In this document: in pieces, positions 35,728-45,116 of the stretch
Position numbering within the stretch: the first letter of the stretch is position 1
Layout: every line of letters starts with the position of its first letter
Program-made: the position numbers and the translations under genes
Notes under the pieces: model-generated
The model's input: only the letters and a program-made list of their open reading frames with translations
Told to the model about the DNA's origin: nothing
The model's database searches: none
Assembly: GCA_943787265.1 (NCBI GenBank)
Contig: CALSLT010000004.1
Location: 186,001 to 250,000, forward strand
Direction: 5' to 3'
From: an uncultured Planctomycetaceae bacterium
GTDB taxonomy: Bacteria > Planctomycetota > Planctomycetia > Planctomycetales > Planctomycetaceae
Length of the DNA: 64,000 nucleotides

Positions 35728-37410
35728 ACGATTGCTTGCCTCGTTATGCTCGCAGCCATCGGCCAGGAAGCGACGAACGCCGCCGAACCCGTCGTCGCGA
35801 AAGCTCAGCAACGTCGCGTCGACGTGCTGAAGAAGATCTCACCTGCCGTGGTGGCAATTTTCGGAAACGGCGGCCAAGGGGGCGGATCAGGAGTGGTCAT
35901 CAGTGCGGACGGTTACGCACTGAGTAACTTTCACGTCACCAGCGGTTCCGGCGACTTCATGAAATGCGGACTCAACGACGGAGTCCTCTACGACGCGGTC
36001 ATCGTCGGCATCGACCCGACCGGCGATGTTGCGCTGATCAAGCTGCTCGGTCGCGACGACTTTCCGTTTGCGACGATCGGCGACAGCGACAAGGTCAAAG
36101 TCGGAGACTGGGCTTACGCGATCGGCAATCCGTTTCTGCTGGCGACCGATTTTCATCCGACAGTGACATACGGAATCGTCAGCGGCGTACATCGCTACCA
36201 GTACCCGGCTGGGTCGTTTCTCGAATATGCAGACTGCATTCAGGTCGACTCTTCGATTAACCCAGGCAATTCCGGAGGCCCGCTGTTCAACGATGCCGGA
36301 GAGCTGGTTGGCATCAACGGGCGAGGCTCGTTCGAAAAGCGTGGGCGAGTGAACTCCGGTGCCGGCTACGCCATTTCGATCAATCAGATCATGCACTTTC
36401 TCGACCACCTTCGCAGCGGGCGAATCGTCGATCACGCGACTCTGGGAGCAACTGTCACATCCGACGGAGATGGGCGAGTCGTCGTCTCCAGCATTCTCGA
36501 ATCGTCAGAGGCTTACCGTCGTGGCTTACGGCTCGATGACGAAATCGTGTCGTTTGCGGGTCGCAATGTTCGTTCGGTCAACCAGTTCAAGAATGTGCTG
36601 GGCATCTACCCGAAGGGGTGGCGGCTGCCTCTAACGTATCGGCGAGATGAGCAGAAGTATTCGATAAAAGCTCGACTGCGAGGCGTTCACACAAAAGCCG
36701 ACATGATGCCAAAACAAGGCCCCGGCAGCCCGCCTAAGAATCCTCACAAGGAAGACCCAGCCAAAAAGAAGAAAGACACGACGCCAGAAGCGTACAAGCA
36801 CATGTTCGTAAAGAAGGACGGCTTCGCGAACCACTGGTTCAATCAGGAAGAACAGAAACGATTACTGCCACTGGTGACTCGATGGGGCGATTTTGGAAGC
36901 CTGAATGGCTTGTGGAAAATCGCCGGCCAGACAGGTGACAGTGACGACTTTTCACTGACGCTCAGCGATCGAGGCCTCGGATTGCAGATGCGAAACGACG
37001 TCTTCTTCCAGCCACTGGACGGTTCCGACTTCCTCGACGAACCGCCCGGCAGCGGTGGACTCCTCGTTGCGATGCACCATCTTCGCCTAATGCTGCAGAA
37101 ACAGTCCGATGGATTCTCCGAATTCTACTACCTCGGCAGCGAACCGCTGGACCTGACCGGCGAGATGGTTGATGTCCTGGTCACAACGCTGACTGGCGTC
37201 GAAACCCGCTGGTACTTCGCCCGCAACCCGGCTGCCTTCGTCGGCATGTCCTGCCAGATCACTGAAGACGCCGAGGAATGCGAAGTCTACTTCGGCACCG
37301 TCGACCAGTTTGAAAACCGCTTCTTCCCCGGCCAGATCATCGTCCGCTCCGGCGGCCGCGAATATCTAAGGCTAAACGTTTCGCAACTTGACCTGGCAAG
37401 TTCGCCTTAG
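35626..37410 (+). CDS. HtrA-like serine protease with PDZ domain
   Basis: 594 residues. The trypsin-like domain (about 65-260) has an intact triad: H103 (SNFHVTSG), D134 (DPTGDVALI) and S216 (GNSGGPLF). A PDZ domain follows (about 275-350, SEAYRRGLRLDDEIVSF), then a Lys/Pro-rich linker (about 360-390). A C-terminal domain of about 200 residues is not recognised. DegP relatives act as periplasmic quality-control proteases; the region RQATIACLVMLAAIG (32-46) fits a signal sequence. The first 34 codons lie in a MITE-like repeat, so the ATG at 35626 may be gained. TTG at 35716 (codon 31) would give a cleaner signal peptide. Confidence 0.9.
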   Translation: MHCSDRTTHWLTPLSGFRTASSANLRVSASLRQATIACLVMLAAIGQEATNAAEPVVAKAQQRRVDVLKKISPAVVAIFGNGGQGGGSGVVISADGYALSNFHVTSGSGDFMKCGLNDGVLYDAVIVGIDPTGDVALIKLLGRDDFPFATIGDSDKVKVGDWAYAIGNPFLLATDFHPTVTYGIVSGVHRYQYPAGSFLEYADCIQVDSSINPGNSGGPLFNDAGELVGINGRGSFEKRGRVNSGAGYAISINQIMHFLDHLRSGRIVDHATLGATVTSDGDGRVVVSSILESSEAYRRGLRLDDEIVSFAGRNVRSVNQFKNVLGIYPKGWRLPLTYRRDEQKYSIKARLRGVHTKADMMPKQGPGSPPKNPHKEDPAKKKKDTTPEAYKHMFVKKDGFANHWFNQEEQKRLLPLVTRWGDFGSLNGLWKIAGQTGDSDDFSLTLSDRGLGLQMRNDVFFQPLDGSDFLDEPPGSGGLLVAMHHLRLMLQKQSDGFSEFYYLGSEPLDLTGEMVDVLVTTLTGVETRWYFARNPAAFVGMSCQITEDAEECEVYFGTVDQFENRFFPGQIIVRSGGREYLRLNVSQLDLASSP

Positions 37411-37411
37411 G

Positions 37412-37774
37412 TCACGCTCTTTTCGAGTCACCCAGGAATGCTTTCAAGCGTGGCCGAATTTGGTGCCTCACCGTCAGGCAAAATATCGTTCCACCAATTC
37501 CTCCGCCGATCGCAGCGCTAATGTAGAGTGGAATGCGGCTCGGCCTGTCACCATTCGGATGTCCATCGATTTCGGACAGCAGGATTTCGTTCGATATCAG
37601 CCAGTCACCGATCGCACATCCAACGACGACACAAATCGGCGTAATGAGAAGAGTCAACGATCCCGGCCAGTGTCGCAAGAATTTCCAGTAGCATTCTTGC
37701 CACGCTTGCCGCCGTTCGAGCTGCGATAAGCAGGTGAGTTCGGGAATTGACTTCAGCGTCCAAAAGAGTTTCAT
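37412..37774 (-). CDS. Small membrane protein
   Basis: 120 residues. An N-terminal helical, Trp/Arg-rich part (LSQLERRQAWQECYWKFLR, about 16-34) is followed by two membrane spans (about 38-60, SLTLLITPICVVVGCAIG; about 80-104, YISAAIGGGIGGTIFCLTV) and a basic tail. No known domain. It converges on the HtrA gene with one base between the stops. The ATG has only a weak ribosome-binding site, but its protein-like composition and end-to-end fit with the neighbour support a real gene. Confidence 0.7.
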   Translation of the reverse strand: MKLFWTLKSIPELTCLSQLERRQAWQECYWKFLRHWPGSLTLLITPICVVVGCAIGDWLISNEILLSEIDGHPNGDRPSRIPLYISAAIGGGIGGTIFCLTVRHQIRPRLKAFLGDSKRA

Positions 37775-37817
37775 GGAGCACCGTCTCGATGTATTGAGGA
37801 CTCCGATTGGCTAAGCA

Positions 37818-37875
37818 GGGTGGGCACCGCCCACCAGAATTGAAGGTTCGCTCCAGCGGTGGACAGTGCCCACCC
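37818..37875. repeat. 18-bp inverted repeat between small gene and DUF1501 gene
   Basis: Arms at 37818-37835 and 37858-37875 are inverted (16/18), each itself near-palindromic (GGTGGGCACCGCCCACC). The spacer is 22 bases. It lies 5 bp beyond the DUF1501 stop and could serve as its transcript end, but there is no T-run. The right arm resembles the repeat at 30171-30199. Confidence 0.55.
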
Positions 37876-37879
37876 GACA

Positions 37880-39274
37880 TCAACTCAGAATGTCACCTGG
37901 AACTTTTCCGTAGACGTCGGTCAGGCGGAAGTCGCGGCCGGCGTAGCGGTAGGTGAGTTTTGTGTGGTCCAGGCCGAGCAGGTGCAGCGTTGTGGCGTGG
38001 AAGTCGTGGACGTGGAACTTGTTGTCGACCGCTGAGATGCCGAACTCGTCGGTCGCGCCGTAGTTCATGCCGCCTTTGATTCCGCCGCCGGCCATCCACA
38101 TTGAGTAGCCCGTCGCGTTGTGGTCTCGGCCGTCCTGGTTGCGGACGGCGGGAGTCCGGCCGAACTCGCCGCTCCAGACGATCAGAGTGTCCTTCAGCAT
38201 GTCTCGTTCTTTGAGGTCGGAGAGCAACGCTGCGATCGGCTGGTCTGTCGCGCCGCAGTTGGAGGTCAGCTTCGACTTCAGAGCCTTGTGCTGATCCCAG
38301 CCTTCGTGAGTCAGCTCGATGAACCGCACGCCCGACTCGGCGAAACGACGGGCCATCAGACAGGCTCGACCGAAGTCGTCGGTTTGCCCTTTGCCGATGC
38401 CGTACTTCTTCTGCGTTTGCAAAGTCTCGCTGGAAGTATCCATCACCTGAGGAACAGCCGACTGCATACGGAAGGCGAGTTCGTAAGACTCGATGACTCC
38501 GTCAATCTGCGAATTCAGTGGCTGCCGATCAGCAAGATTTCGATTGAGGGACTGCACGAAGTCGATCTGTTTTCGCTGAATGTCTTCGGGCAGGTTCGAG
38601 TTATGAATGTTCCCGATCTGAACTTTGCTGAGAGACTCGCCCTGCCCACCGACTCGCGTCCCCTGGTAAACGGCTGGTAGAAATGCGGCACCGTAATTCT
38701 GAGCGCCGCCGAGTCGCGCTGGCGGTTTAATCGTGATGAAACCCGGCAGGTCCTGGTTCTCTGTGCCCAAACCGTACAGAGCCCACGCTCCCATCGACGG
38801 TCGGACGAACTGGAAGTTGCCCGTGTGAAGCTGCACCAGAGCCTGTGGATGGTTCGGGATGTCCGTCCATGCTCCGTTGATGACGCATAGATCGTCGGCA
38901 TGTTCTGCCAGATGTGGGTACAGGTCCGAGACCATCAGCCCACTGTTGCCACGCGGTTTGAAATTCCACGGCGACGGCAGCAGCTTGCGGCCCTTCTGCG
39001 AGTTCTGCCCCTTCGCCGCATCTCCGGGCGATTTCCCCGCGTGTTTCTTCAGCGACGGTTTGTAATCGAACGTGTCGACATGAGACGGTCCTCCGCGCAT
39101 GCAGAGAAAGATTACTCGCTTGGCTTTTGGTTCGAAGTGCGGGGTCTTCGGCAGCAGCGGATTCGAAGACTGCTGGTCTTTTTCAGCGGCTGCATGAGCA
39201 AGTCCCGCAAAAGCGAGATAGCCAAAGCCGCAGGAAATCGATTTCAACGCGTTGCGACGAGTGATCTCAAACAT
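37880..39274 (-). CDS. DUF1501 family protein
   Basis: 464 residues, alkaline-phosphatase-like fold related to sulfatases. The N-terminus has a twin-arginine-like signal (TRRNALKSISCGFGYLAFAGL). Conserved blocks are FLCMRGGPSHVDTFDYKP, ACLMARRFAESGVRFIELTH, GWDQH, DTLIVWSGEFGRTPAVRN and GRDHNATGYSMWMAGGGIKGG. DUF1501 genes are expanded in planctomycetes and travel with PSCyt1/DUF1549/DUF1553 proteins, as here: the partner ends 87 bp upstream on the same strand. The pair is widely thought to serve extracellular polysaccharide or sulfate-ester breakdown, but the reaction is not established. Confidence 0.95.
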   Translation of the reverse strand: MFEITRRNALKSISCGFGYLAFAGLAHAAAEKDQQSSNPLLPKTPHFEPKAKRVIFLCMRGGPSHVDTFDYKPSLKKHAGKSPGDAAKGQNSQKGRKLLPSPWNFKPRGNSGLMVSDLYPHLAEHADDLCVINGAWTDIPNHPQALVQLHTGNFQFVRPSMGAWALYGLGTENQDLPGFITIKPPARLGGAQNYGAAFLPAVYQGTRVGGQGESLSKVQIGNIHNSNLPEDIQRKQIDFVQSLNRNLADRQPLNSQIDGVIESYELAFRMQSAVPQVMDTSSETLQTQKKYGIGKGQTDDFGRACLMARRFAESGVRFIELTHEGWDQHKALKSKLTSNCGATDQPIAALLSDLKERDMLKDTLIVWSGEFGRTPAVRNQDGRDHNATGYSMWMAGGGIKGGMNYGATDEFGISAVDNKFHVHDFHATTLHLLGLDHTKLTYRYAGRDFRLTDVYGKVPGDILS

Positions 39275-39361
39275 GGTTACGTTTCCGGGTCGTGTATCTA
39301 ATTGCTGCCGAAGCCGTGTTCTGCCGGTTCCGGTCTGTAATTTTGTAGTATCAATCGAAGC

Positions 39362-41845
39362 TTACTCGACATAGCGAAACTCTGCGGAAGCGAAGAGAGA
39401 CTGAGCGAGACTCGTCCACGCTTTCTTAAGCCGATCGTTTTCAGACTCGCTCGTTTCGAAGGATGCCGACGTTTGCTCAATAAATGACAACGCTTCGTTT
39501 CGTTCATCTTCTGAAGGCAGCCTTGCCAGAGCAATCTGCCATGCTCGATCTACACGATCCTTTTCGGAATCCGCGTCTTCGCCGAGCACTCTATCGGCAA
39601 AGGCTTCAGCTTGAGCGGTGACAAATTCGCTGTTCATCATGTAAAGCGCCTGGGTCGCGACGGTCGTCACATCTCGGCTTCCGTAGATCATACTCGGCTC
39701 GGGAAAGTCGAACACTTTCAGGATCTCAGGCACGTAACCTCGAACGATGGGCAGATACACGCTGCGTTTCGTATCGTTCGTTGCGAGTCGGTCTGGCTGA
39801 AGATTTCGACCGATGATTCCGTTACCTGCCGCCATGACGACCGAACCGTCACCCGGTTCGGCATCCAGCTTTCCACTGACAACAAGCATGGCATCGCGGA
39901 TTGATTCGGCTTCGAGTCGACGATGATTCACTCGCCATAACAAATGGTTGGCAGGGTCGATTGCTTCGGCATCGGAATTTCGTTCGCCGCCCAACCGATA
40001 AACACGACTGGTCATGATTCGGCGAATGGTGTGTTTGACCGACCAGCCGTTGGCTTTGAAGTCTGACGCCAGCCAGTCGAGCAGTTCCGGATGCGTCGGG
40101 CGATTGCCGTTCGCTCCAAAGTTGTCGACCGTTGCGACGAGGCCTCGACCAAAGAGGTGTTGCCAGATTCGGTTGACGGCGACGCGAGCGGTCAGAGGGT
40201 TGTCGCTCTGAGTCAGCCATTCAGCCAGCGTCAGCCGGCCGCTTGTCGAAGGATCGAGTTCCGGGATGTGACCAACGCTGCCAATCGTCAGGAAGCCTCG
40301 CGAGACGGTGTCGCCTTTGTCGTTCGCTTCGCCGCGGATTCGCAACTGCGTGTCGTCAGGCGATGCGGCATCCAGAACGGCCATCGTTTGATGACCGTCT
40401 TTCGTCGCCACTGCCTGCGCCTGCTGATCTTTTATTCGTCGCGTAAGTTGCTTAACCCGAGCCTCAGACTTCTTCTTTTGGATACTGACATTCTTCGCTT
40501 TTGGATTCTTTTTCAGTTGGGCTTCGTAGCGTTTCAGCTTCGCCCGTTCTGACTTCAATTGTTTTTGAATGGCTCCCGCCGATGATCCTTTGCCTGTCCC
40601 TTTGGTCGCGATCTGAGAGACTGTTCCATCCGCGGCGATGTTGAGTAGCCGGCTTGGATTTCGATTTCCGTTGGATGCGTCGGTTCCGTAAAACGTCTTC
40701 GTACTGCGGAAAATTCCCGCCAGCGAGTAGTACTCTTTCTGAGGAATCGGATCGAACTTGTGATCGTGGCATCGGGCGCACGAAGCGGTCAGACCGATGA
40801 ACGCTCGCGAGGTCACGTCAATCTGCTCATCGACGACGTCCATCAGAAAAGCTTCGTCGTTCGTCTCATTGAGCGACTTCGGGCCAATGGCCAGAAACGC
40901 CGTCGCCATCAACTGCTCTCGGCGTTGCTCTGGAGATTCGTAAGGCAGTAAGTCGCCAGCAACCTGCTCCTTGATGAACTGGTCATACGGTTTGTCGTCG
41001 TTGAAAGATCGGATGATCCAGTCGCGATATCGCCATGCGTAAGGGAACGTCGCATTTCGCTCCATGCCGGTCGATTCACCGTAACGAACGACGTCCATCC
41101 AGTGCCGGCCCCATCGCTCACCGAAGTGAGGTGACGCCAGCAATGCATCTACCGTTTGCTCAACGGCGAGCGCGAGACTTTTTTGCTTGGCCTGGCGTTC
41201 GAATTCCGAAAGCTGATCCGGAGTTGGAGGCAGTCCTACTAAATCAAAATAGATTCGCCGGGCCAATGTTTGAGCAGATGCTTCTTCAACCGGAGCGACG
41301 TCGCGTTCCGCCTGCTTTCTGGCGACGAATCGGTCGATCTCCGTACGAGGCCATTTGCTATCAACTGTTGGCGGTTCCGGATCGGCGATCGGTCGAAAAG
41401 CCCAGAAGTTGCGAGCCTTTTCGAAATCGATCTCGGGCCGAATCAACGCGGCTTTGCCGTCGCGAGGATCCTGTGCTCCCATTTTGATCCACTGTTCGAA
41501 TTTCGCGATTGTCTCAGGCGGAAGTTGTTCCTCAGGCGGCATCTCCAGGCCTTCCCACCGAATTGCCTCCAGCAGCACGCTGTCAGAAAGCTGGCCGGGA
41601 ACAACGGCTTCGCCAGAGTCGCCACCCATCCGAATTCCTTCGCGAGTGTCCAGCAGCAGGTTTCCCTTCGGCTCTTTTGAACTCGACGAGTGGCACTCGT
41701 AGCACTTCGAAACCAGGACCGGCCGAATGTGCTTTTCGAAGTACTCGATGCCAGCTTTCTCGTCAGCCGCTTGCGCAGAATTTGAGCACAGCGATATCAA
41801 GAAAGCGACAAAAAGGGCGATCGCAAGTGGCAGTCGCAGTAACAT
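39362..41845 (-). CDS. PSCyt1/DUF1549/DUF1553 protein
   Basis: 827 residues. A signal peptide ([19 protein letters not shown]) precedes a haem-binding C48-x-x-C51-H52 (KCYECH), the planctomycete cytochrome c-like PSCyt1 domain. DUF1549 (about 130-340; [31 protein letters not shown] with a second C-x-x-C-H) follows. A charged coiled-coil linker (about 440-490) leads to DUF1553 (about 520-800; [35 protein letters not shown]). An upstream ATG (41908) exists, but the ATG at 41845 with GGAG 8 bases before it is preferred. It forms an operon with the DUF1501 gene. The two haem motifs suggest electron transfer; function is unknown. Confidence 0.95.
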   Translation of the reverse strand: MLLRLPLAIALFVAFLISLCSNSAQAADEKAGIEYFEKHIRPVLVSKCYECHSSSSKEPKGNLLLDTREGIRMGGDSGEAVVPGQLSDSVLLEAIRWEGLEMPPEEQLPPETIAKFEQWIKMGAQDPRDGKAALIRPEIDFEKARNFWAFRPIADPEPPTVDSKWPRTEIDRFVARKQAERDVAPVEEASAQTLARRIYFDLVGLPPTPDQLSEFERQAKQKSLALAVEQTVDALLASPHFGERWGRHWMDVVRYGESTGMERNATFPYAWRYRDWIIRSFNDDKPYDQFIKEQVAGDLLPYESPEQRREQLMATAFLAIGPKSLNETNDEAFLMDVVDEQIDVTSRAFIGLTASCARCHDHKFDPIPQKEYYSLAGIFRSTKTFYGTDASNGNRNPSRLLNIAADGTVSQIATKGTGKGSSAGAIQKQLKSERAKLKRYEAQLKKNPKAKNVSIQKKKSEARVKQLTRRIKDQQAQAVATKDGHQTMAVLDAASPDDTQLRIRGEANDKGDTVSRGFLTIGSVGHIPELDPSTSGRLTLAEWLTQSDNPLTARVAVNRIWQHLFGRGLVATVDNFGANGNRPTHPELLDWLASDFKANGWSVKHTIRRIMTSRVYRLGGERNSDAEAIDPANHLLWRVNHRRLEAESIRDAMLVVSGKLDAEPGDGSVVMAAGNGIIGRNLQPDRLATNDTKRSVYLPIVRGYVPEILKVFDFPEPSMIYGSRDVTTVATQALYMMNSEFVTAQAEAFADRVLGEDADSEKDRVDRAWQIALARLPSEDERNEALSFIEQTSASFETSESENDRLKKAWTSLAQSLFASAEFRYVE

Positions 41846-42029
41846 CTGAGAACTCCGGAGAATCGGCGAGGGCAGGGCAGATTGTCGGCTGCAAGGCGGG
41901 CGTTGCATGGTGTGATGCGCGGAAACGATCGATTATTTGCCAAATGGGTCTGCCATATCAACTTACACTCTGATTGCCACGGCGTTTTCACGACACCCTG
42001 TAAGGACTGCGACGACCAGGTGAAGCCTT

Positions 42030-42938
42030 ATGAATACGGCCATTTTCCACTTTGTCGGCGGAGACGCATTTTTCAGCGGCTTCATTGCCGTTGCGGTCGG
42101 TGCAGCTCTCATTTGGAAAACCACGGGGAAACTGCATCGAATCGGAGCTGCGTTGATTCTCTTCGGCTGGCTGTTCGTTATTGCGAGCGCCACAGCTCTC
42201 CCCAAGATCCAGTACGTCTGCCTCGGCCTGATAAGTCTTAGAGTTGCCATAGGAAACCTGCGTAAATCACCATCGGGATCGATTGAGGCCGCCCCCAAAA
42301 CGAATCAAGACACGAATCCGGCGTATTCGCCGACACGTTGGTGTCCAACTCTTCTTGTCGTCTCAATCGGTACCGTGTGTTTCGAGTTTGGCTCGTACCA
42401 CCCGACTCGGATTCCGGTCTCACGGGAACTTCCGATCGTTGTGATTGGTGACTCGCTGAGTGCGGGAATTAACGATGGAGTCGACATTCCCTGGCCGACG
42501 CGTCTCGACGAAATAACATCGGTGACTGTCTCCAACTATGCACAGGCTGGAGCGACATGCCGATCCGCCATCAAGCAACTCGACAGTCTGCCGAAGCAAT
42601 GTGTGGTCGTTGTTGAAATCGGCGGCAACGATCTGCTCGGTGGTCGATCAGCCGCGGAGTTTCGGGCTGACCTCGATCGGCTGCTCACCGAAGCTCAGTC
42701 ATCAGAACGCGAAGTGGTCATGTTCGAACTGCCGCTCCCGCCACTCTTTCACGGTTACGGATATGCTCAGCGGGAACTCGCCGGCGAGCACAACGTCGGT
42801 CTGATCCCGCGGCGTCTGCTTGCGTCCATCCTGTTTAGTGACGACGCCACGCTGGACTCGATCCACTTGAGCAACGACGGGCATCAAAGACTCGCTGAGC
42901 GAGTTGCAAGCTTTCTTTCGCTCGACAACCAAAAGTAG
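42030..42938 (+). CDS. SGNH/GDSL hydrolase with membrane anchor
   Basis: 302 residues. Two to four hydrophobic segments occupy residues 10-120. The SGNH domain then has block I GDSLSAG (140-146, Ser142 nucleophile), block III GGNDLLG (198-204) and block V DSIHLSNDGH (276-285) with the D276/H279 pair. Such enzymes are esterases, lipases or sugar O-deacetylases; the anchor suggests a surface or periplasmic substrate. Nothing nearby identifies it. Its stop codon lies in the left end of the repeat element that separates it from a convergent ABC ATPase. Confidence 0.88.
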   Translation: MNTAIFHFVGGDAFFSGFIAVAVGAALIWKTTGKLHRIGAALILFGWLFVIASATALPKIQYVCLGLISLRVAIGNLRKSPSGSIEAAPKTNQDTNPAYSPTRWCPTLLVVSIGTVCFEFGSYHPTRIPVSRELPIVVIGDSLSAGINDGVDIPWPTRLDEITSVTVSNYAQAGATCRSAIKQLDSLPKQCVVVVEIGGNDLLGGRSAAEFRADLDRLLTEAQSSEREVVMFELPLPPLFHGYGYAQRELAGEHNVGLIPRRLLASILFSDDATLDSIHLSNDGHQRLAERVASFLSLDNQK

Positions 42939-43223
42939 GTCATGCCAAGCCCAATGTTGTTCGGCACTGAAATTGCATCACGCTGACAAGTCCCCTCTCC
43001 CCCAAAATCGATGCGGAAATCTGATAAATACTCAGCAATTGGGGATAGGGTGAGGGGGACAACTTCGAACATGATTTTTTAATCCCCCTCACCCCAGCCC
43101 TCTCCCCCGCTAGCCAGTTCCACTTCAGAGTTCACACTGTTCGGCGGGGGAGAGGGGGCTTTCATGCTCCGCTACGCTTGAGCAGGATTTGTGCCGAACA
43201 CTATTGGGCTCAGTCTGACCTAC
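42935..43223. repeat. 289-bp inverted-end element between SGNH and ABC genes
   Basis: Ends at 42935-42967 and 43191-43223 are imperfect inverted copies: GTAGGTCA outermost, and AGCCCAAT...TTCGGCAC within. Inside are C/G-rich arms (43096-43110 with 43144-43160, CTCTCCCCCGC type) and a related pair nearer the left end. No protein is encoded. The outermost TAGs are the stop codons of the genes on each side. Confidence 0.7.
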
Positions 43224-43927
43224 GACGCTGGTTCAAGACGGCCGTCGCGAAGTTCCAGGTGCTGAGGAAATCTCCCAGCAAGTTCCACACTGTGTGTAAC
43301 ACAGATCAAAAGTACGTTCTGTTCGCGGCTGAGTTCCAACAGTAAGTCTCCGACGGCGTCTGCGGTTGCATGATCGAGGTTTCCGGTTGGCTCATCAGCG
43401 AGCAGGATTTCCGGCTGGTTGATGAGGGCTCGGCAAACGGCGACTCGCTGTCGTTCTCCACCGGAAAGTTGAGCAGGACGATGCGTCACTCGGTCGGCGA
43501 GCCCCACTCGCGTCAGCACCTCGTGAGCCCGCTTCTCGTCGTCGTCAGCGACTCCCTTGCCAGCTAGCAACGGAATGAGCACGTTCTCAAGAACCGTACA
43601 TTGCGGAAGCAGGTGATGGTCCTGAAAGATGAACCCCAGGTGCTCATTGCGAAACTTCGCCAGTTCCGACTCGGACATGCTGGTTGGATCGCTGCCGAGT
43701 ACTTCGATCGTTCCGGCGGTCAACTCGTCCAGCAGGCCGACGATGTAAAGCAACGTACTCTTCCCTGAACCCGACGGCCCAGTGACAGCCAGCGCGTCGC
43801 CGCGGTTAAGCGACAAGTCGACGTTACGCAGAATCGATAATTGCCCCGCCGCTCCGGTGAAATCTTTGGACAGTGCAGACAGAGTGATGTCAGCAATTGC
43901 CGTTGAAGATTCTGTTGATTCAGTCAT
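43220..43927 (-). CDS. ABC transporter ATPase, LolD-like
   Basis: 235 residues. Walker A GPSGSGKS (50-57), the Q-loop region GFIFQDHHLLPQCTVLENV, signature LSGGERQRVAVCRAL, Walker B ILLADEPTGNLD and the switch histidine VTHS are all intact. The LADEPTGNLD form is typical of the MacB/LolD/FtsE group, which drives export of lipoproteins or peptides through the periplasm. No permease gene is adjacent, so the partner must be elsewhere. It is 48 bp downstream of a thioesterase gene on the same strand. Confidence 0.92.
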   Translation of the reverse strand: MTESTESSTAIADITLSALSKDFTGAAGQLSILRNVDLSLNRGDALAVTGPSGSGKSTLLYIVGLLDELTAGTIEVLGSDPTSMSESELAKFRNEHLGFIFQDHHLLPQCTVLENVLIPLLAGKGVADDDEKRAHEVLTRVGLADRVTHRPAQLSGGERQRVAVCRALINQPEILLADEPTGNLDHATADAVGDLLLELSREQNVLLICVTHSVELAGRFPQHLELRDGRLEPAS

Positions 43928-43975
43928 GGAGTGCCGCCAAACGCTGAGTAAGTTCTGAATAATTCTCGTCGAGAC

Positions 43976-44413
43976 TCACGACTCGTTGCCGGCCTCGTCG
44001 GATTCAAGGATCACGCTGTCATACTCCGGTGGAATCGGGATCGACTCCAGCGGCGCGTCATGCCGGCAAAGGCAGCAAGCTGTCTTCATTCGCCCGTGCG
44101 CGACTCGAGTTTCGCCTCGGAAGAATTCATAGCGGATCGTTAACGACTTCACACCCTTCCGCTCGACGTTGACATGCACGTCCAGCACGTCTTCGAAGCG
44201 TGCAGGTGCCTCGAATGTGCAATTTGCCGACACTCTAGGCCAGCCGATGACAACGTCATCTGACTGCTTCTTCATGATGCTTAGTCCGAGCGACCGAAAG
44301 AATTCGTGCTCGGCTTCTTCCATGTAGAAGTAGTAGTTTGAAAAGTGCATGATCCCGGCCATGTCGGTATGAGAGAACTCGACGCGGCGTTGAGTGACAA
44401 ACTGAGCGGTCAT
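43976..44413 (-). CDS. Acyl-CoA thioesterase, 4HBT/YbgC type
   Basis: 145-residue hot-dog-fold thioesterase. RRVEFSHTDMAGIMHFSNYY carries the YbgC-type catalytic Asp in TDMAG, with a conserved His six residues later and EEAEHEFFRSLG following. The remaining sequence is a single hot-dog domain. It would hydrolyse acyl-CoA, but the chain length is unknown. The frame is open to 44482; the ATG at 44413 (TAQFVTQRRVEF) is preferred. A second, only distantly similar member is at 55.8-56.2 kb. Confidence 0.9.
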   Translation of the reverse strand: MTAQFVTQRRVEFSHTDMAGIMHFSNYYFYMEEAEHEFFRSLGLSIMKKQSDDVVIGWPRVSANCTFEAPARFEDVLDVHVNVERKGVKSLTIRYEFFRGETRVAHGRMKTACCLCRHDAPLESIPIPPEYDSVILESDEAGNES

Positions 44414-44780
44414 TGATGACTCGTGAGAAAGGCTTGTTAAGTACGCAACTGGATTGTCGCGATGCTGGCACAGAATCGCCATCTCGCCGTATCGACGAAA
44501 TCAGTTTCCTATGGAGTAAATTCCCCGATCCTGCGGCCGGCCGCAAAGTCGAGGCACTCCCCGCGCCGAGCAAGCGTTAAAGCCCTGCCGCACAACAGAA
44601 CCCTGGCTGTTCTGCAGCGTCTATGCCGTCCTGTCTTAACGTGAAACCGTCGACTTTGCCGATCTCAACAGAAGATCATTCTACATTGACGGACCGCTCG
44701 ATCGCCCCACATCGGCGGCTCTGTGCAACGGACGTTTTCAGAGTCAGCCTTCACACTGTCCAGTGGAGGACTACGGTCTG
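44414..44780. other. Gap between thioesterase and zinc-ribbon genes
   Basis: 367-bp divergent gap. It has short pairs such as CAGAAC/GTTCTG near 44597, but no strong structure and no convincing gene. The ribosome-binding site of the next small gene (GTGGAGGA, 44763-44770) is at its right end. Confidence 0.4.
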
Positions 44781-44942
44781 ATGAAAGGTTCTCAAACACA
44801 TTGCCCACGGTGTCAATCCAATCGAGTTCACCGTAGTCGCCGCGCAGACTCCGCATTCTTTCGGCTGCTTCTGCTGACTCGAATGCGATGTCACACGTGC
44901 ACATGCCAGTTCTTCTGCCGCTTCTGGCGAGCCTTCGACTGA
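44781..44942 (+). CDS. Small zinc-ribbon protein
   Basis: 53 residues read directly from the sequence. C8-P-R-C11 and C37-H-T-C40 make a four-cysteine zinc ribbon; C42 and C46 may also contribute. Between them is an Arg-rich and Leu-rich stretch (RSRRAD, then FFRLLLLTRMR). This is the usual plan of short bacterial zinc-ribbon proteins of unknown role, perhaps nucleic-acid binding. The ATG follows GGAGGA at a normal distance (44765-44770). An antisense frame of 99 codons overlaps it but has no such motif. Next downstream is selA, 174 bp away. Confidence 0.7.
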   Translation: MKGSQTHCPRCQSNRVHRSRRADSAFFRLLLLTRMRCHTCTCQFFCRFWRAFD

Positions 44943-45116
44943 GCCGTTGCTCTGCAGGATCCATGCTGTGTCCAGATTACCGCCCGACTACGCTCACGGC
45001 TGACATCGTTGAGCCGCTCTCGTAGACTGGCTGAAGTCGCGTCGGGGTGACTCAGTCAGAAGTCACCATCTCTCCGGCCGCGCTCCATCGATGTCTGAAA
45101 CCGATTTGCGCACCCA

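Noticed and set aside
44665-44964. Minus-strand frame of 99 codons
   Set aside because: Lies opposite the zinc-ribbon gene, which has the better start signal and cysteine pattern.
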